Source of the DNA: UBA7702 sp040776805
Lineage (GTDB): Bacteria; Bacillota; Dehalobacteriia; UBA7702
Length of the DNA: 64,000 nucleotides
Assembly: GCA_040776805.1 (NCBI GenBank)
Contig: JAXGZS010000007.1
Coordinates: 54,517-118,516 of the forward strand
Direction of reading: 5' to 3'
Positions 24,647 to 33,362 of the stretch are shown piece after piece. The notes beneath the pieces are model-generated. The model was given only the letters and a program-made list of their open reading frames with translations. It was not told the origin of the DNA and made no database searches. Numbering within the stretch: the stretch's first letter is position 1; each line of letters opens with the position of its first letter. A program made the position numbers and the translations under genes.

Positions 24647-25822
24647 ATGAAACAGGAAGCCAAACGGATGCAAAGCATCCCTCCTTATCTTTTTGCCCGC
24701 ATCGAAAGAAAAATTGATGAATTGAAAAGCCGCGGCATTGATGTGATCAGTCTCGGTATCGGCGACCCTGATTTGCCGACGCCGGATTTTATCGTCGAAA
24801 AAATGGCGGCGGAGATCAAAAACCCCGCCAATCATCAGTATCCCTCTTCCGTGGGGATGCTTTCCTTCCGTCAGAGCGTGGCCCAATGGTATCAAAAACG
24901 CTTCGGCGTGGAGCTTGATGCCAAAACAGAGGTAGTATCTCTGATCGGTTCCAAAGAGGGGATCGCCAATATCAATTACTGTTATGTGGATCCCGGCGAT
25001 ATCAACCTCATTCCCGATCCCGGCTATCCCGTTTACGGCATCGGTACGATGCTGGCGGGGGGGGAACCCTATTATATGCCGCTGAAAGAAGAAAACGGCT
25101 ACCTGCCGGATTTTGCCGCTATCCCGGTGGAAATTGCGGCCAAGGCCAAGCTGATGTTTTTGAACTACCCCAACAATCCCACCGGAGCCACGGCTACAAA
25201 GGAATTCTTTGCGGAAGCCGTTGCTTTCGCAAAAAAATACGATATCATCATCTGCCACGACGCCGCCTATTCCGAAGTTTCCTACGACGGCTATGTTCCT
25301 CCCAGTTTCATGGAAGTAGACGGGGCAAAGGAAGTGGGGATCGAATTCAATTCCGTTTCCAAGCCCTTTAATATGACCGGCTGGCGCGTGGGTTTTGCCG
25401 TGGGCAACGCCAAGGTGATCGAAACTTTGGGCCGCTATAAGAGCAACGTTGATTCCGGTGTTTTCCAGGCGGTGCAGTACGCCGCCATGAGCGGTCTCGC
25501 CCAAGGCGACGCGGCCATTCAAGAAATGCAGCAAATCTACAGCCGCCGCCGTGACGTCGTGGTCGACGTCTTCAACGACCTCGGCTGGCAGTTGAAAAAG
25601 CCCCAGGCGACGTTTTATATCTGGGCGCCGGTGCCGAAGGGCTATACCTCGGAAAGTTTTTCCGAATACGTTTTGGAAAAAACCGCCGTGATGCTGACCC
25701 CCGGTAACGGCTACGGCCCCAACGGTGAAGGTTATTTTCGGATTTCCCTGACCATTGCCGAAGACCGGGTCATTGAGGCGGCAAACCGCTTAAAGAACCA
25801 TTTGGATAAGGTCGCCTTCTGA
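24647..25822 (+). CDS. dapL: LL-diaminopimelate aminotransferase
   Basis: This 391-residue fold-type I PLP aminotransferase converts tetrahydrodipicolinate to LL-diaminopimelate in one step, bypassing succinylated intermediates. Motifs are GIGDPDLPTP, LIGSKEGIAN, DPGYPVYG, LNYPNNPTGA, DAAYSEVSYDG and the PLP-lysine motif SVSKPFNMTGWR (Lys at about residue 239). AAAGGAG stands before the ATG at 24647. The stop overlaps the start of ispE by one base. DapL is typical of anaerobic Clostridia, methanogens and some other lineages. Confidence 0.92.
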   Translation: MKQEAKRMQSIPPYLFARIERKIDELKSRGIDVISLGIGDPDLPTPDFIVEKMAAEIKNPANHQYPSSVGMLSFRQSVAQWYQKRFGVELDAKTEVVSLIGSKEGIANINYCYVDPGDINLIPDPGYPVYGIGTMLAGGEPYYMPLKEENGYLPDFAAIPVEIAAKAKLMFLNYPNNPTGATATKEFFAEAVAFAKKYDIIICHDAAYSEVSYDGYVPPSFMEVDGAKEVGIEFNSVSKPFNMTGWRVGFAVGNAKVIETLGRYKSNVDSGVFQAVQYAAMSGLAQGDAAIQEMQQIYSRRRDVVVDVFNDLGWQLKKPQATFYIWAPVPKGYTSESFSEYVLEKTAVMLTPGNGYGPNGEGYFRISLTIAEDRVIEAANRLKNHLDKVAF

Positions 25823-26724
25823 TGCCGACCTATTATAACGCCGCCAAAATCAATTTATTTTTGCAGGTGGAGGGAAAGCGGCAGGACGGTTACCATACAT
25901 TAACCAGTGTCATGCAGTCCGTTTCCCTGTTCGATCGGGTCACCGTCGACTTCGAACGGACTGTTTTTTCACTTCATTGTGGCGGCGCAGACCTTGGCCC
26001 GACGGAAAAAAACAGCGTTTCTTGCATGTGGCGGCTACTGAAAAAACGCTACCAGCTCCCCGGTGAAATCGCCGTCACCCTAAATAAAAAGATTCCCGTC
26101 GGTGCCGGCCTCGCCGGCGGCAGCGGCAACGCCGCCGCTGTGCTCCGCGGTGTCATCGATCATTTTCAGCTAAAGTTAGACGATGAAGAAATCATCGCTA
26201 TTTGCCGGGAAATCGGCGCAGACGTGGCTTTTTGCTATTTCGGCGGCACCATGCTGGCCACCGGTATCGGTGAGCGGTTAAAACCTCTGCCGCCACTGCC
26301 TAACTGGGATATCCTGCTCTTTAACGGCGGCTTTCCCGTTTCCACGCCGGAGATCTTCAAAGATTACGATGAGATTGCCCTCGGTGTGGAGCAGGTACCC
26401 GTTGAGATGATGCTCCACGCTTTGGAAAAAGGCAGCAGAGAGGGGATTCTCAGCTCCCTCTACAATGGTTTGGAAAAGGTAACGTTTCCTCGCTATGCCG
26501 CTTTGAGAGAGCTCTCCGACCAACTGAAGGAATACGCGCTGCCTCACCTGATGAGTGGCAGCGGCCCCACGGTGTTTGCTTTGGTTTCGGAGAAAGCCGC
26601 GCAAAACCTGCTCAAAGCACCCCATCCGGAATGGGGCCGTATGGATCACGTTCATCCCGTGACTAAGGGCATTTTCAGCGAAGAAGAGTTTAATACTTAT
26701 TTTGATAGAAACATTAAATATTAG
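25822..26724 (+). CDS. ispE: 4-diphosphocytidyl-2-C-methyl-D-erythritol kinase
   Basis: This 300-residue GHMP-family kinase phosphorylates CDP-methylerythritol in the MEP isoprenoid pathway. Signatures are the N-terminal AKINLFLQVEGKRQDGYH, the ATP-binding glycine loop PVGAGLAGGSGNAAA and the C-terminal MSGSGPTVFAL. Its ATG overlaps the dapL stop, so glnA, dapF, dapL and ispE are probably one transcript ending at the terminator at 26764. Length is normal. Confidence 0.93.
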   Translation: MPTYYNAAKINLFLQVEGKRQDGYHTLTSVMQSVSLFDRVTVDFERTVFSLHCGGADLGPTEKNSVSCMWRLLKKRYQLPGEIAVTLNKKIPVGAGLAGGSGNAAAVLRGVIDHFQLKLDDEEIIAICREIGADVAFCYFGGTMLATGIGERLKPLPPLPNWDILLFNGGFPVSTPEIFKDYDEIALGVEQVPVEMMLHALEKGSREGILSSLYNGLEKVTFPRYAALRELSDQLKEYALPHLMSGSGPTVFALVSEKAAQNLLKAPHPEWGRMDHVHPVTKGIFSEEEFNTYFDRNIKY

Positions 26725-26763
26725 TATATGAAATGAAGAGGTTGATTCCTTCATATGATCTAA

Positions 26764-26796
26764 AAAGAAAGGAGCTTTGTGCTCCTTTCTTTTTTG
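26764..26796 (+). terminator. Strong intrinsic terminator after ispE
   Basis: AAAGAAAGGAGC (26764-26775) pairs perfectly with GCTCCTTTCTTT (26781-26792), followed by further T residues. Confidence 0.9.
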
Positions 26797-27179
26797 CATG
26801 TCCAGTCAGTGTAAAGAGATATAAAATAAAAAGAGTACTTTTTATGTTGGGGATTCCACTTTTCAATGGATGTACAAACCAAAACCTGTCACAAGGAGGG
26901 GCGCAAGCGCAAAAGGGAAGGGACAGCGAAGCCGTTGGGAATAAACATAAGTTTTACTTGCATCCTGTTTTAGGAATGTGTATAATAATTTTAGAATTAT
27001 GGTTTTATCATCTCTCTTCTTTTTCTGAAGCATGATACGATCCCCTCATCATTTTGATTATATATGGTGAACATTTTTTTGTGCTAAAAAAAGTGTCAAC
27101 ATATTCGTATTAGTTACAATGTAACACAATGTTAGATTGGTATTTAATAAAGTTGTTTTGAAGAAAGAAGGGATTCAAA
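26797..27179. other. Intergenic region before the SLH-protein gene
   Basis: I see no supported gene here. The stretch includes a small palindrome GTTACAATGTAAC near 27112-27124, which could be a regulator site, and AT-rich sequence. An open frame at 26733-27035 runs through the terminator and is not accepted. Confidence 0.4.
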
Positions 27180-27272
27180 ATGAACGAAGCCGATATTGCG
27201 AAAGAGGCCGCCGCTGCCGAAGGTTATCTGGAACGGCTCGCCGCCCAGAAGTCAACGGATGCAACGGAATAA
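27180..27272 (+). CDS. Possible 30-residue small protein upstream of the SLH gene
   Basis: ATG at 27180 is preceded by AGAAAGAAGGGATTC and opens a 30-codon frame that begins MNEADIAKEAAAAEGYLERL. It ends 35 bases before the SLH-protein start codon. It is acidic, alanine-rich and predicted helical. It could be a translated leader or a small protein. It is too short for a family call. Confidence 0.35.
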   Translation: MNEADIAKEAAAAEGYLERLAAQKSTDATE

Positions 27273-27307
27273 AGGTTGTTCAATCAATGATGGTGAAAGG
27301 AGAAGAT

Positions 27308-28492
27308 ATGAAACAACGATCATCTATCAACGGGAAAGCGCCGATGCCTCTAAGGAGCCTTCTTGGGGCCGCCCTACTGCTGCTCATGTTATCCACACCG
27401 TTGGCGGCCCAGAGCTATGCAGGGGAAGCTCTGGACGCGACAAGAAGCGTCTCCCGATCCGCCGACGTGATCGTCAGCGCCACAATCAGCGGCCTCAGCG
27501 ACGTTGGGGAGAGTTTCCATTATGCGGACGGACGCGTGGAAACAGCGGACTACCTGAAGGTCACCGCCACCGTGTCCAAAGTCTGGAAGGATGGCACCGG
27601 CAGTGTTGACACCGCGCTTACCTTCTTTGTGCTCAAAGGGGAAACGATTACAATACCCATTGCCGGCAATGACACAATACAGGAAATGACTGTAGACGGC
27701 GTCGATAGTCTTTCAGAGTACCGGTCCATCTATGAAAAAGGGGAAAGCGTTATCTTTTTTCTGAAAGTGAAGCACTTGCCCGACGCCAAGACCATGCTGG
27801 TGGCGCAGGATTACGCGGTTCAGGCCGCGCCGGACGGCCAGTACGACGCGGGCCCCGTCTCCACGGACCAGAACCACATCTTCTTTGAAAAGGAGTTGCT
27901 CACCACCTTCTTTGATTTCAGCCGTGATCAGCGGGATACGCCCCCTGCCTGGCTGGAAGGGAGAATGGAGGTTCTCAATATCTTGGGCGTTTTCCAAGGC
28001 TATCCCGACGGTTTGCTGCGGCCCAATGACAACATCAGCCGGGAAGAATTTGTGACCTTGCTGGCGCGGGTATTCTCCTTCCATGACGTAACGGCAACCT
28101 GCTCCTTTCAAGATGTGTCCGCCGACGATTGGTTTTATCCCTACGTGGCTTCAGCGGAAAAGGCTGGGATTGTCAACGGCGTCGGCAAGGGGAAATTCGG
28201 TGCGGGACAGAAAATCAGCCGCCAGGACGCCATGACCCTGATCGCCCGGGCAATCGTAAAATACCAGGGTAAACAGTTGCCGGAGGCGGCGAAAACAGCG
28301 GAAATACTCAGTCCCTTTGGCGACGCCGCCGCCACCGGCGATTACGCAAAAGCGTCGATGGCACTGTTGGTCGAGGAAAAGATCATCAGTGGATACGCCG
28401 TGGAAAATAGTTTTGTACTGAAACCGGCCAATTTGATCACCAGAGCGGAAATCTGCCAGATACTGTATTTTGTAAAATTTCAGTTGAAATAA
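27308..28492 (+). CDS. Secreted protein with two C-terminal S-layer homology (SLH) domains
   Basis: This 394-residue protein has a signal peptide (basic start, hydrophobic core LLGAALLLLMLSTPLAAQ, likely cleavage after AQSYA). A beta-rich extracellular domain of about 190 residues follows, where an SLH-like segment begins (ILGVFQGYPDGLLRPNDNISREEFVTLL is split here as motifs GYPDG and ISREEF). A second SLH unit has VSADDWFYPYV, AEKAGIVNG and ISRQDAMTLIARA. A weaker third ends LITRAEICQILY. SLH domains bind secondary cell-wall polymer, so the protein is anchored to the wall. The N-terminal domain has no recognised function. The ATG at 27308 follows AAGGAGAAGAT. Transcription probably ends at 28584-28635. 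Confidence 0.85.
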   Translation: MKQRSSINGKAPMPLRSLLGAALLLLMLSTPLAAQSYAGEALDATRSVSRSADVIVSATISGLSDVGESFHYADGRVETADYLKVTATVSKVWKDGTGSVDTALTFFVLKGETITIPIAGNDTIQEMTVDGVDSLSEYRSIYEKGESVIFFLKVKHLPDAKTMLVAQDYAVQAAPDGQYDAGPVSTDQNHIFFEKELLTTFFDFSRDQRDTPPAWLEGRMEVLNILGVFQGYPDGLLRPNDNISREEFVTLLARVFSFHDVTATCSFQDVSADDWFYPYVASAEKAGIVNGVGKGKFGAGQKISRQDAMTLIARAIVKYQGKQLPEAAKTAEILSPFGDAAATGDYAKASMALLVEEKIISGYAVENSFVLKPANLITRAEICQILYFVKFQLK

Positions 28493-28583
28493 AGCATAAC
28501 ACCGGGGCGCTTATGCCCAGATAAGCGCCGCGGTTTCCTGCTTACGGCCTGAAAAGGTGATAAATGTCGAAACGAAAAAGGTT

Positions 28584-28636
28584 CTGCCGCGAAATGGCTT
28601 TGAAGCAAGAAAGTCGTTTCGCGGCAGTCTTTTTTC
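28584..28636 (+). terminator. Terminator after the SLH gene
   Basis: CTGCCGCGAAA (28584-28594) pairs with TTTCGCGGCAG (28617-28627), followed by TCTTTTTTC. A smaller hairpin, GGCGCTTAT/ATAAGCGCC, lies closer to the stop codon (about 28506-28530). Confidence 0.8.
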
Positions 28637-28796
28637 TTGGTCAGCAAGAAAGCCCACCGCGAAGGAAAATGTTATACAAAAGGAAGCATATTGTTACGTT
28701 TTATCGATTTTTCCTTCGCAATCGTGCTGTTTTTTGCGGGTAACCTTTAAAAATAGGGCTGAAAATCAAATAAATGACAAAAAATTATATTTTTTG

Positions 28797-28826
28797 TTGA
28801 AAATAAGAAGGAATTTTATGTATAAT
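28797..28826 (+). promoter_or_regulatory. Promoter of spoVG
   Basis: TTGAAA (28797-28802), 18 bases, then TATAAT (28821-28826), 43 bases before the GTG start. In Bacillus spoVG is read by sigma-H; the match seen here is to the vegetative consensus. Confidence 0.6.
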
Positions 28827-28869
28827 GTTGAATTATTCACTAATCTAACATATGAGAGGGGGAATAATC

Positions 28870-29163
28870 GTGAATATTACCGACGTGAGAGTCAGAAAGA
28901 TCTTGGTCGAAGGTAAGATGAAAGCGATTGTTTCCGTGACCCTTGACGACGCGTTTGTGATTCATGATGTCAAAGTGGTCGACGGACAGAACGGACTTTT
29001 TGTAGCAATGCCAAGCAGGAAAACGCCGACCGGAGAATTTCGTGATATTGCGCACCCGATTTCACAGGAAGCCCGCGATATTTTACAGGCAAGAGTCCTG
29101 GAAAAATACGAGGAAGCGCTGGCCGCGGGAGAAGAATTAGTCGTCGAAGAATGTGCTGAATAA
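28870..29163 (+). CDS. spoVG: SpoVG, sporulation and cell-division regulator
   Basis: This 97-residue member of the SpoVG family of small nucleic-acid-binding regulators influences septation, sporulation and capsule or virulence genes. It contains the family signatures NITDVRVRKI, VDGQNGLFVAMPSRKTPTGEFRDIAHPI (seen as FVAMPSRK and FRDIAHPI) and a helical end. The GTG at 28870 has GAGGGGG upstream and gives the usual N-terminus. An earlier ATG at 28852 overlaps the ribosome-binding site. Position before glmU and prs matches the conserved clostridial order. Confidence 0.93.
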   Translation: MNITDVRVRKILVEGKMKAIVSVTLDDAFVIHDVKVVDGQNGLFVAMPSRKTPTGEFRDIAHPISQEARDILQARVLEKYEEALAAGEELVVEECAE

Positions 29164-29164
29164 G

Positions 29165-29272
29165 ATGGAAGCGCGAGGGAAGATTCCCCCTTCCGTTTTT
29201 TTTAGATCAAAAATGCCGCAGTCCAGGGGCGGAGAAATCCGCCCCTGCCTTTCTGCGGCTATTTGCATTTTT
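29165..29272 (+). terminator. Tandem hairpins between spoVG and glmU
   Basis: A first G/C-rich hairpin (GGAAG..CTTCC, 29167-29195) is followed by eight T residues. A second, larger one pairs GCCGCAG (29215-29221) and CAGGGGCGG (29224-29232) with CCGCCCCTG (29239-29247) and CTGCGGC (29253-29259), followed by ATTTGCATTTTTTT. Both look like intrinsic terminators. Confidence 0.75.
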
Positions 29273-29365
29273 TTGGGAAAAGAGCTATAATATCATTGTG
29301 AAAATGGAGAAATATGTTTTCATCCATTGTCCGCCATTTTTGAATATGTAATGGAGTGATCTTTT

Positions 29366-30748
29366 TTGTCGAAATATATCTTGATTTTGGCCGCGGGGAA
29401 GGGTACGCGCATGAAATCCGATCTGCCCAAAGTCCTGCATGAGGTCGCCTTTCATCCCATGCTCTATCATGTGTTAACTGCCGCCGGAGCCATCGAAAAC
29501 GACGGCATTTTTACCGTTGTCGGCCATGGTAAAGCAGAAGTCGAGGCCGCCTTTGCCGGGGAAACCGCCTTCGTTTTACAGGAGGAGCAGAAGGGGACGG
29601 GCCACGCCGTAAAAACCGCGTTGAACAGCGCCTTTGCTGATAAAGAAAACGGTACAGTCTTAGTTCTCTGCGGCGATACGCCGCTTTTGCGCGGGGAAAC
29701 CCTAACCGCGTTGCTGGCCTGCCACGAGGATGGCGGTAACCTCGTTACCGTGCTCACCGCGTCCTTGGCGGAGCCTTTTGGCTACGGTCGTATCATCCGC
29801 GATGAAAACAACCGAGTCTGCCGCATTGTGGAGGAAAAAGACGCCTCCGCCGCGGAAAAGGCGGTGCAGGAGATCAACAGCGGTGTTTACTGTTTTGATC
29901 TCGCTTTTTTGAAAAAAGCCGTGGGGCGGCTGGCGGAGAACAACTGCCAAGGGGAACTCTATCTTACGGATACCGTCGCCATTTGTCATGAAAACGGAGG
30001 CAAAACCGGGGCTTATGCCATCGCCGATTTTGAGGAGGTCAAAGGCGTCAACGACCGGGTGCAGTTGGCGGAGGCCGCCAAAATTCTGCGCCGCCGCAAA
30101 GGCGAAGCGGTGATGAGAGACGGCGTGACCCTAATCGATCCCGATACGACCTGGATCGATCCGGCGGCTGAAATCGGTGGGGATACCGTCATAGAGCCCT
30201 TTTCCGTGATCAGAGGTAAGACCGTCATCGGCGCAGGCTGCCGAGTGGGACCCAACGCCGAATTGACCGATACGGTTTTGGGCGACGGCGTGACCTTTTG
30301 GCGCAGTGTTGCCAAAGAAAGCCAAATCGGCGACGCTTGCTGCATCGGGCCATTTTCCTACCTTCGTCCCGGCACCGTTTTGGCGGATCACGTCAAAATC
30401 GGCGATTTTGTGGAAGTTAAAAACAGCAGTATCGGTGAGCATACCAAGGTGCCTCATTTGACCTATGTCGGCGACAGCGACATAGGCAGCGGCTGCAACA
30501 TCGCCTGTGGTACGATCACCTGTAATTACGACGGCTTCCATAAGGCCCGCACCACCATTGGGGACCGTGCTTTTGTCGGCTGTAACGTCAATCTTGTTTC
30601 CCCCGTTCATATTGAGGACGGAGCCTACGTCGGCGCCGGGAGTACCATCACGAAGGACGTTCCCACCGACGCTTTGGCCGTGGCCCGGAACCATCAAACC
30701 AACGTGGAGGGCTGGGCGGCGCGGTTTCGGAATTTGAATAAAAAGTAA
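29366..30748 (+). CDS. glmU: Bifunctional GlcNAc-1-P uridyltransferase / GlcN-1-P acetyltransferase
   Basis: This 460-residue enzyme makes UDP-N-acetylglucosamine for peptidoglycan. The N-terminal pyrophosphorylase domain (about 1-230) has LAAGKGTRMKSDLPKVLH, QKGTGHAV and LCGDTPLL. The C-terminal left-handed beta-helix (about 250-460) has hexapeptide repeats, SYLRPGT, VEVKNS, HLTYVGDSDIG and CNYDG. The start codon is TTG at 29366, preceded by ATGGAGTGAT. Length is normal. It lies between spoVG and prs as in many Firmicutes. Confidence 0.95.
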   Translation: MSKYILILAAGKGTRMKSDLPKVLHEVAFHPMLYHVLTAAGAIENDGIFTVVGHGKAEVEAAFAGETAFVLQEEQKGTGHAVKTALNSAFADKENGTVLVLCGDTPLLRGETLTALLACHEDGGNLVTVLTASLAEPFGYGRIIRDENNRVCRIVEEKDASAAEKAVQEINSGVYCFDLAFLKKAVGRLAENNCQGELYLTDTVAICHENGGKTGAYAIADFEEVKGVNDRVQLAEAAKILRRRKGEAVMRDGVTLIDPDTTWIDPAAEIGGDTVIEPFSVIRGKTVIGAGCRVGPNAELTDTVLGDGVTFWRSVAKESQIGDACCIGPFSYLRPGTVLADHVKIGDFVEVKNSSIGEHTKVPHLTYVGDSDIGSGCNIACGTITCNYDGFHKARTTIGDRAFVGCNVNLVSPVHIEDGAYVGAGSTITKDVPTDALAVARNHQTNVEGWAARFRNLNKK

Positions 30749-30801
30749 ATGATGTTTGATCTTCGATTTTAATGTTATATGAAAACAGTGGAGGGCTATG
30801 C

Positions 30802-31752
30802 ATGAACGAGATGACATTGAAACTGTTTGCGGGCAACGCAAACCCGACGCTTGCCAGGGAAATGGCGGATCACCTGAAAATCAGTCTTGGCGACTGTATG
30901 GTGCAGCGCTTCCGTGACGGTGAAGTCGCGACTTACATCGATGAGAGCGTCAGAGGCTGTGATGTATACATTTTGCAGCCTACCTGTCCTAAGGTCAATG
31001 ACAATCTCATGGAGCTTTTGGTGATGATCGATGCCATGCGCCGTTCTTCGGCCAGGCAGATCACGGCGGTGGTGCCTTATTACGGCTATGCCCGCCAAGA
31101 ACGGAAAAGCAAACCCCGAGATCCGATCAGCGCTAAGTTGGTGGCCAACTTGATCACCGCCGCCGGCGCGGACCGTATCATCTGTATGGATCTCCACGCC
31201 AAGGCCATCGAGGGGTTTTTCGATATCCCCATGGAACACCTTTCGGCCATGCCCATCTTAGCCAACTATTATAAGAAAAAGAACTTTAACGACGATGTGG
31301 TCGTCGTTTCCCCGGATATCGGCGGCGTGATCCGCGCCAGAGATCTGGCGGGACGGCTCCATTGCGGCATTGCCATCATTGACAAACGCCGTCCCAAACC
31401 GGGAGAGGCGGAAATCATGAACATCATCGGCGATATCAAGGATAAAGCTTGCATCATGGTGGACGATATCATCGATTCCGCCGGTACCATCTGTTTGGGT
31501 GCCGACGCCATTTTGAATCGGGGCGCCAAGGAAATCCATGTTTGTTGTACCCACGCCCTCTTCAGCGGCCCCGCCGTGGAGCGGCTGACCCACTCCAAGA
31601 TCAAGGAAGTGGTGGTTACCAATACGATTCCTCAGAGAAGTCCCGCTGTTTTGGAAAACGACAAGTTCAAAATCCTCTCCGTCGGTTCCCTGCTCGGCGA
31701 AGCGATCCGTTCGGTGAACAATAATTTGTCCGTTAGCAGACTGTTCGAATAA
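30802..31752 (+). CDS. prs: Ribose-phosphate pyrophosphokinase
   Basis: This 316-residue enzyme converts ribose-5-phosphate and ATP to PRPP for nucleotide, histidine and tryptophan synthesis. Signatures are LFAGNANPTLA, RFRDGEVATYI, PYYGYARQERK (ATP site), DLHAKAIEGFFDIP, the flexible catalytic loop DKRRPKPGEAE and the PRPP loop MVDDIIDSAGTI. GTGGAGGGC precedes the ATG at 30802; the longer frame from 30772 has no ribosome-binding site. A GC-rich terminator follows at 31766. Confidence 0.95.
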   Translation: MNEMTLKLFAGNANPTLAREMADHLKISLGDCMVQRFRDGEVATYIDESVRGCDVYILQPTCPKVNDNLMELLVMIDAMRRSSARQITAVVPYYGYARQERKSKPRDPISAKLVANLITAAGADRIICMDLHAKAIEGFFDIPMEHLSAMPILANYYKKKNFNDDVVVVSPDIGGVIRARDLAGRLHCGIAIIDKRRPKPGEAEIMNIIGDIKDKACIMVDDIIDSAGTICLGADAILNRGAKEIHVCCTHALFSGPAVERLTHSKIKEVVVTNTIPQRSPAVLENDKFKILSVGSLLGEAIRSVNNNLSVSRLFE

Positions 31753-31765
31753 CCAAAATAAGTTA

Positions 31766-31802
31766 AAGCCGCAGGTAAAAAAATTGCCCGCGGCTTTTTT
31801 CT
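31766..31802. terminator. Bidirectional terminator between prs and the PRC-barrel gene
   Basis: AAGCCGCAGG (from 31766) pairs with CCCGCGGCTT (ending near 31796) around an A-rich loop, with T residues on the plus strand. It ends two convergent genes. Confidence 0.75.
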
Positions 31803-32527
31803 TATTTGTTCTCGGCGGCTTTTTCCGTTTCATGATCTTTATTGATTTCCGGGAAAATAATGCGGGGGCCGTGGCCGCTGAAGGTTTTTCCCGAAAGTGC
31901 GCGTATCTTTTCGCCGCAGCCCGCATCCTCTTCTTTTCGCGTCGGCTTGGCCTCATGAAAGCGGCCTTTGGCTTGATTGTGTTTTTCCCGCTTTTCTGTC
32001 TTTTCCGGCTGCTGCGTCGCCGGCCGGCGTTCCTGTTTTACCGCGGTATCGTCGGCAACGAGAATCATTTCACTGCCGATGACCTCGATTTTGGTCGCCG
32101 GGATATAGGTGTAGTCCTTGCGCAGCGAATCGATAAAACCCGTGGAAAGATGAATTTTCGTGATCTTCCCGGTTTTCGTGTCAATACTGAAAGAGGCGGC
32201 GCGGCCCAAAAAAGTGCCGTCCTGTTTGAGGATAGAGAGGCCGACGATGTCCGGGGGGCTCTTAATGAATTCCCTCGCTTCCGGGTACTCGTTTTTCTTT
32301 TTTAATACAGCGGGGCTGTCCACGGTAATGGCCTCAAAACTGATGCCGCGGACATCTTTTAAGGGCAGGATGCTTTCGTCCCTGATGATCTTTCGATTGC
32401 CGATAAGGAGCGCAACGAGCTCCTTTTCTTTGGGGTTCAGGTAAAAATTGCGAACCTGTCCGATTCTTTCGCCGTGTTCTAAGCTGTATACGGTGATGCC
32501 GAGAATTTGATTGGCGTTGATTTCCAT
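31802..32527 (-). CDS. Protein with two PRC-barrel domains and a charged tail
   Basis: This 241-residue cytoplasmic protein on the minus strand has a first PRC-barrel at about residues 5-75 (LGITVYSLEHGERIGQVRNFYLNP, ending with RDESILPLKDV-type strands) and a second at about 90-155 (DIVGLSILKQDGTFLGRAASF, YIPATKIEVIG). The last 80 residues are low complexity, rich in Lys, Glu and Arg. PRC barrels occur in ribosome maturation factor RimM and in many regulatory proteins as protein-protein modules. No enzyme motif is visible. It is divergent from pth. Confidence 0.8.
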   Translation of the reverse strand: MEINANQILGITVYSLEHGERIGQVRNFYLNPKEKELVALLIGNRKIIRDESILPLKDVRGISFEAITVDSPAVLKKKNEYPEAREFIKSPPDIVGLSILKQDGTFLGRAASFSIDTKTGKITKIHLSTGFIDSLRKDYTYIPATKIEVIGSEMILVADDTAVKQERRPATQQPEKTEKREKHNQAKGRFHEAKPTRKEEDAGCGEKIRALSGKTFSGHGPRIIFPEINKDHETEKAAENK

Positions 32528-32638
32528 GATTTTTTCTTCCTTTCTGTATTGCTTTCGCCTTGGAAACTTATAAAATAATTATGTTTATTTCCATGGAAAT
32601 ATGATAAAATAGAGGCAGATCTCAGAGGAGGAAGCCGT

Positions 32639-33319
32639 ATGAAAATCATCGTGGGGTTGGGGAATCCCGGTATAAAATATGAGACGACCCGGCATAACGT
32701 TGGGTTTATCGCCGCTGATCTGATCGCCGACGATTTTGATCTTAAAATCGACCAAAAAGGTATGTGCTGTCTGTACCACAGCTTTTTTTACCACGGAGAA
32801 AAGGTCCTTCTGGTGAAACCGCAGACGTATATGAATTTGAGCGGCGAATGCGTCGGTCAGATTGCCCGCTATTATAAAGTGGAAAACGAAGATATTCTCG
32901 TCATTGCCGACGATCTCTCCCTGCCCGTGGGCACCCTGCGTTTTCGCGCCAAGGGCAGCAGCGGCGGGCATAACGGCTTGAAATCCATCATCGCCCATCT
33001 GAACGGCGATGATTTCCCCCGCCTCAAAATCGGCATCGGCCACGGAGATAAGGCCGTTGACCACGTTTTGGGCCATTTTAACGAAGAGGAATGGGCAAAG
33101 GTAGCCGAAATGATCGAGAAGGCAAAGGAAGCCGCCTTGCTTTGGCTCGAGGAAGGAAATGAGGCGGTGATGAATGGTTTTAACGTCTATTCCAAGCTGC
33201 CCAAGCCGCCCAAACCCCAAAAGGAGCAGGCGGCGACGGAACAAAGGGAAACCAAGGAGCAGCCGCCGCTGATCCCCCTGACGAAGGAGGAGGAGGCTGG
33301 GGAAGCGCAAGGCTCATAA
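32639..33319 (+). CDS. pth: Peptidyl-tRNA hydrolase with C-terminal extension
   Basis: This 226-residue enzyme releases peptides from stalled peptidyl-tRNA for tRNA recycling. Signatures are VGLGNPGIKYETTRHNVGF with the catalytic histidine, KPQTYMNLSGE, DDLSLPVGTLRFR, GSSGGHNGLKSI and RLKIGIGHG. The catalytic domain ends at about residue 186. A tail of some 35 residues rich in Pro, Lys, Gln and Glu follows, longer than in typical Pth. AGAGGAGGAAG precedes the ATG. mfd follows after 43 bases. Confidence 0.93.
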   Translation: MKIIVGLGNPGIKYETTRHNVGFIAADLIADDFDLKIDQKGMCCLYHSFFYHGEKVLLVKPQTYMNLSGECVGQIARYYKVENEDILVIADDLSLPVGTLRFRAKGSSGGHNGLKSIIAHLNGDDFPRLKIGIGHGDKAVDHVLGHFNEEEWAKVAEMIEKAKEAALLWLEEGNEAVMNGFNVYSKLPKPPKPQKEQAATEQRETKEQPPLIPLTKEEEAGEAQGS

Positions 33320-33362
33320 AAAAGACCTTTTTACATAAGATAGAGCAAAGGAAAACAGGAAC

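Noticed and set aside
26733..27035. 100-residue open frame after ispE
   Set aside because: It starts beside and runs through a strong intrinsic terminator, lacks a ribosome-binding site and has no recognisable protein features.
28557..28916. 119-residue open frame before spoVG
   Set aside because: It crosses the terminator at 28584, the spoVG promoter and the spoVG start.
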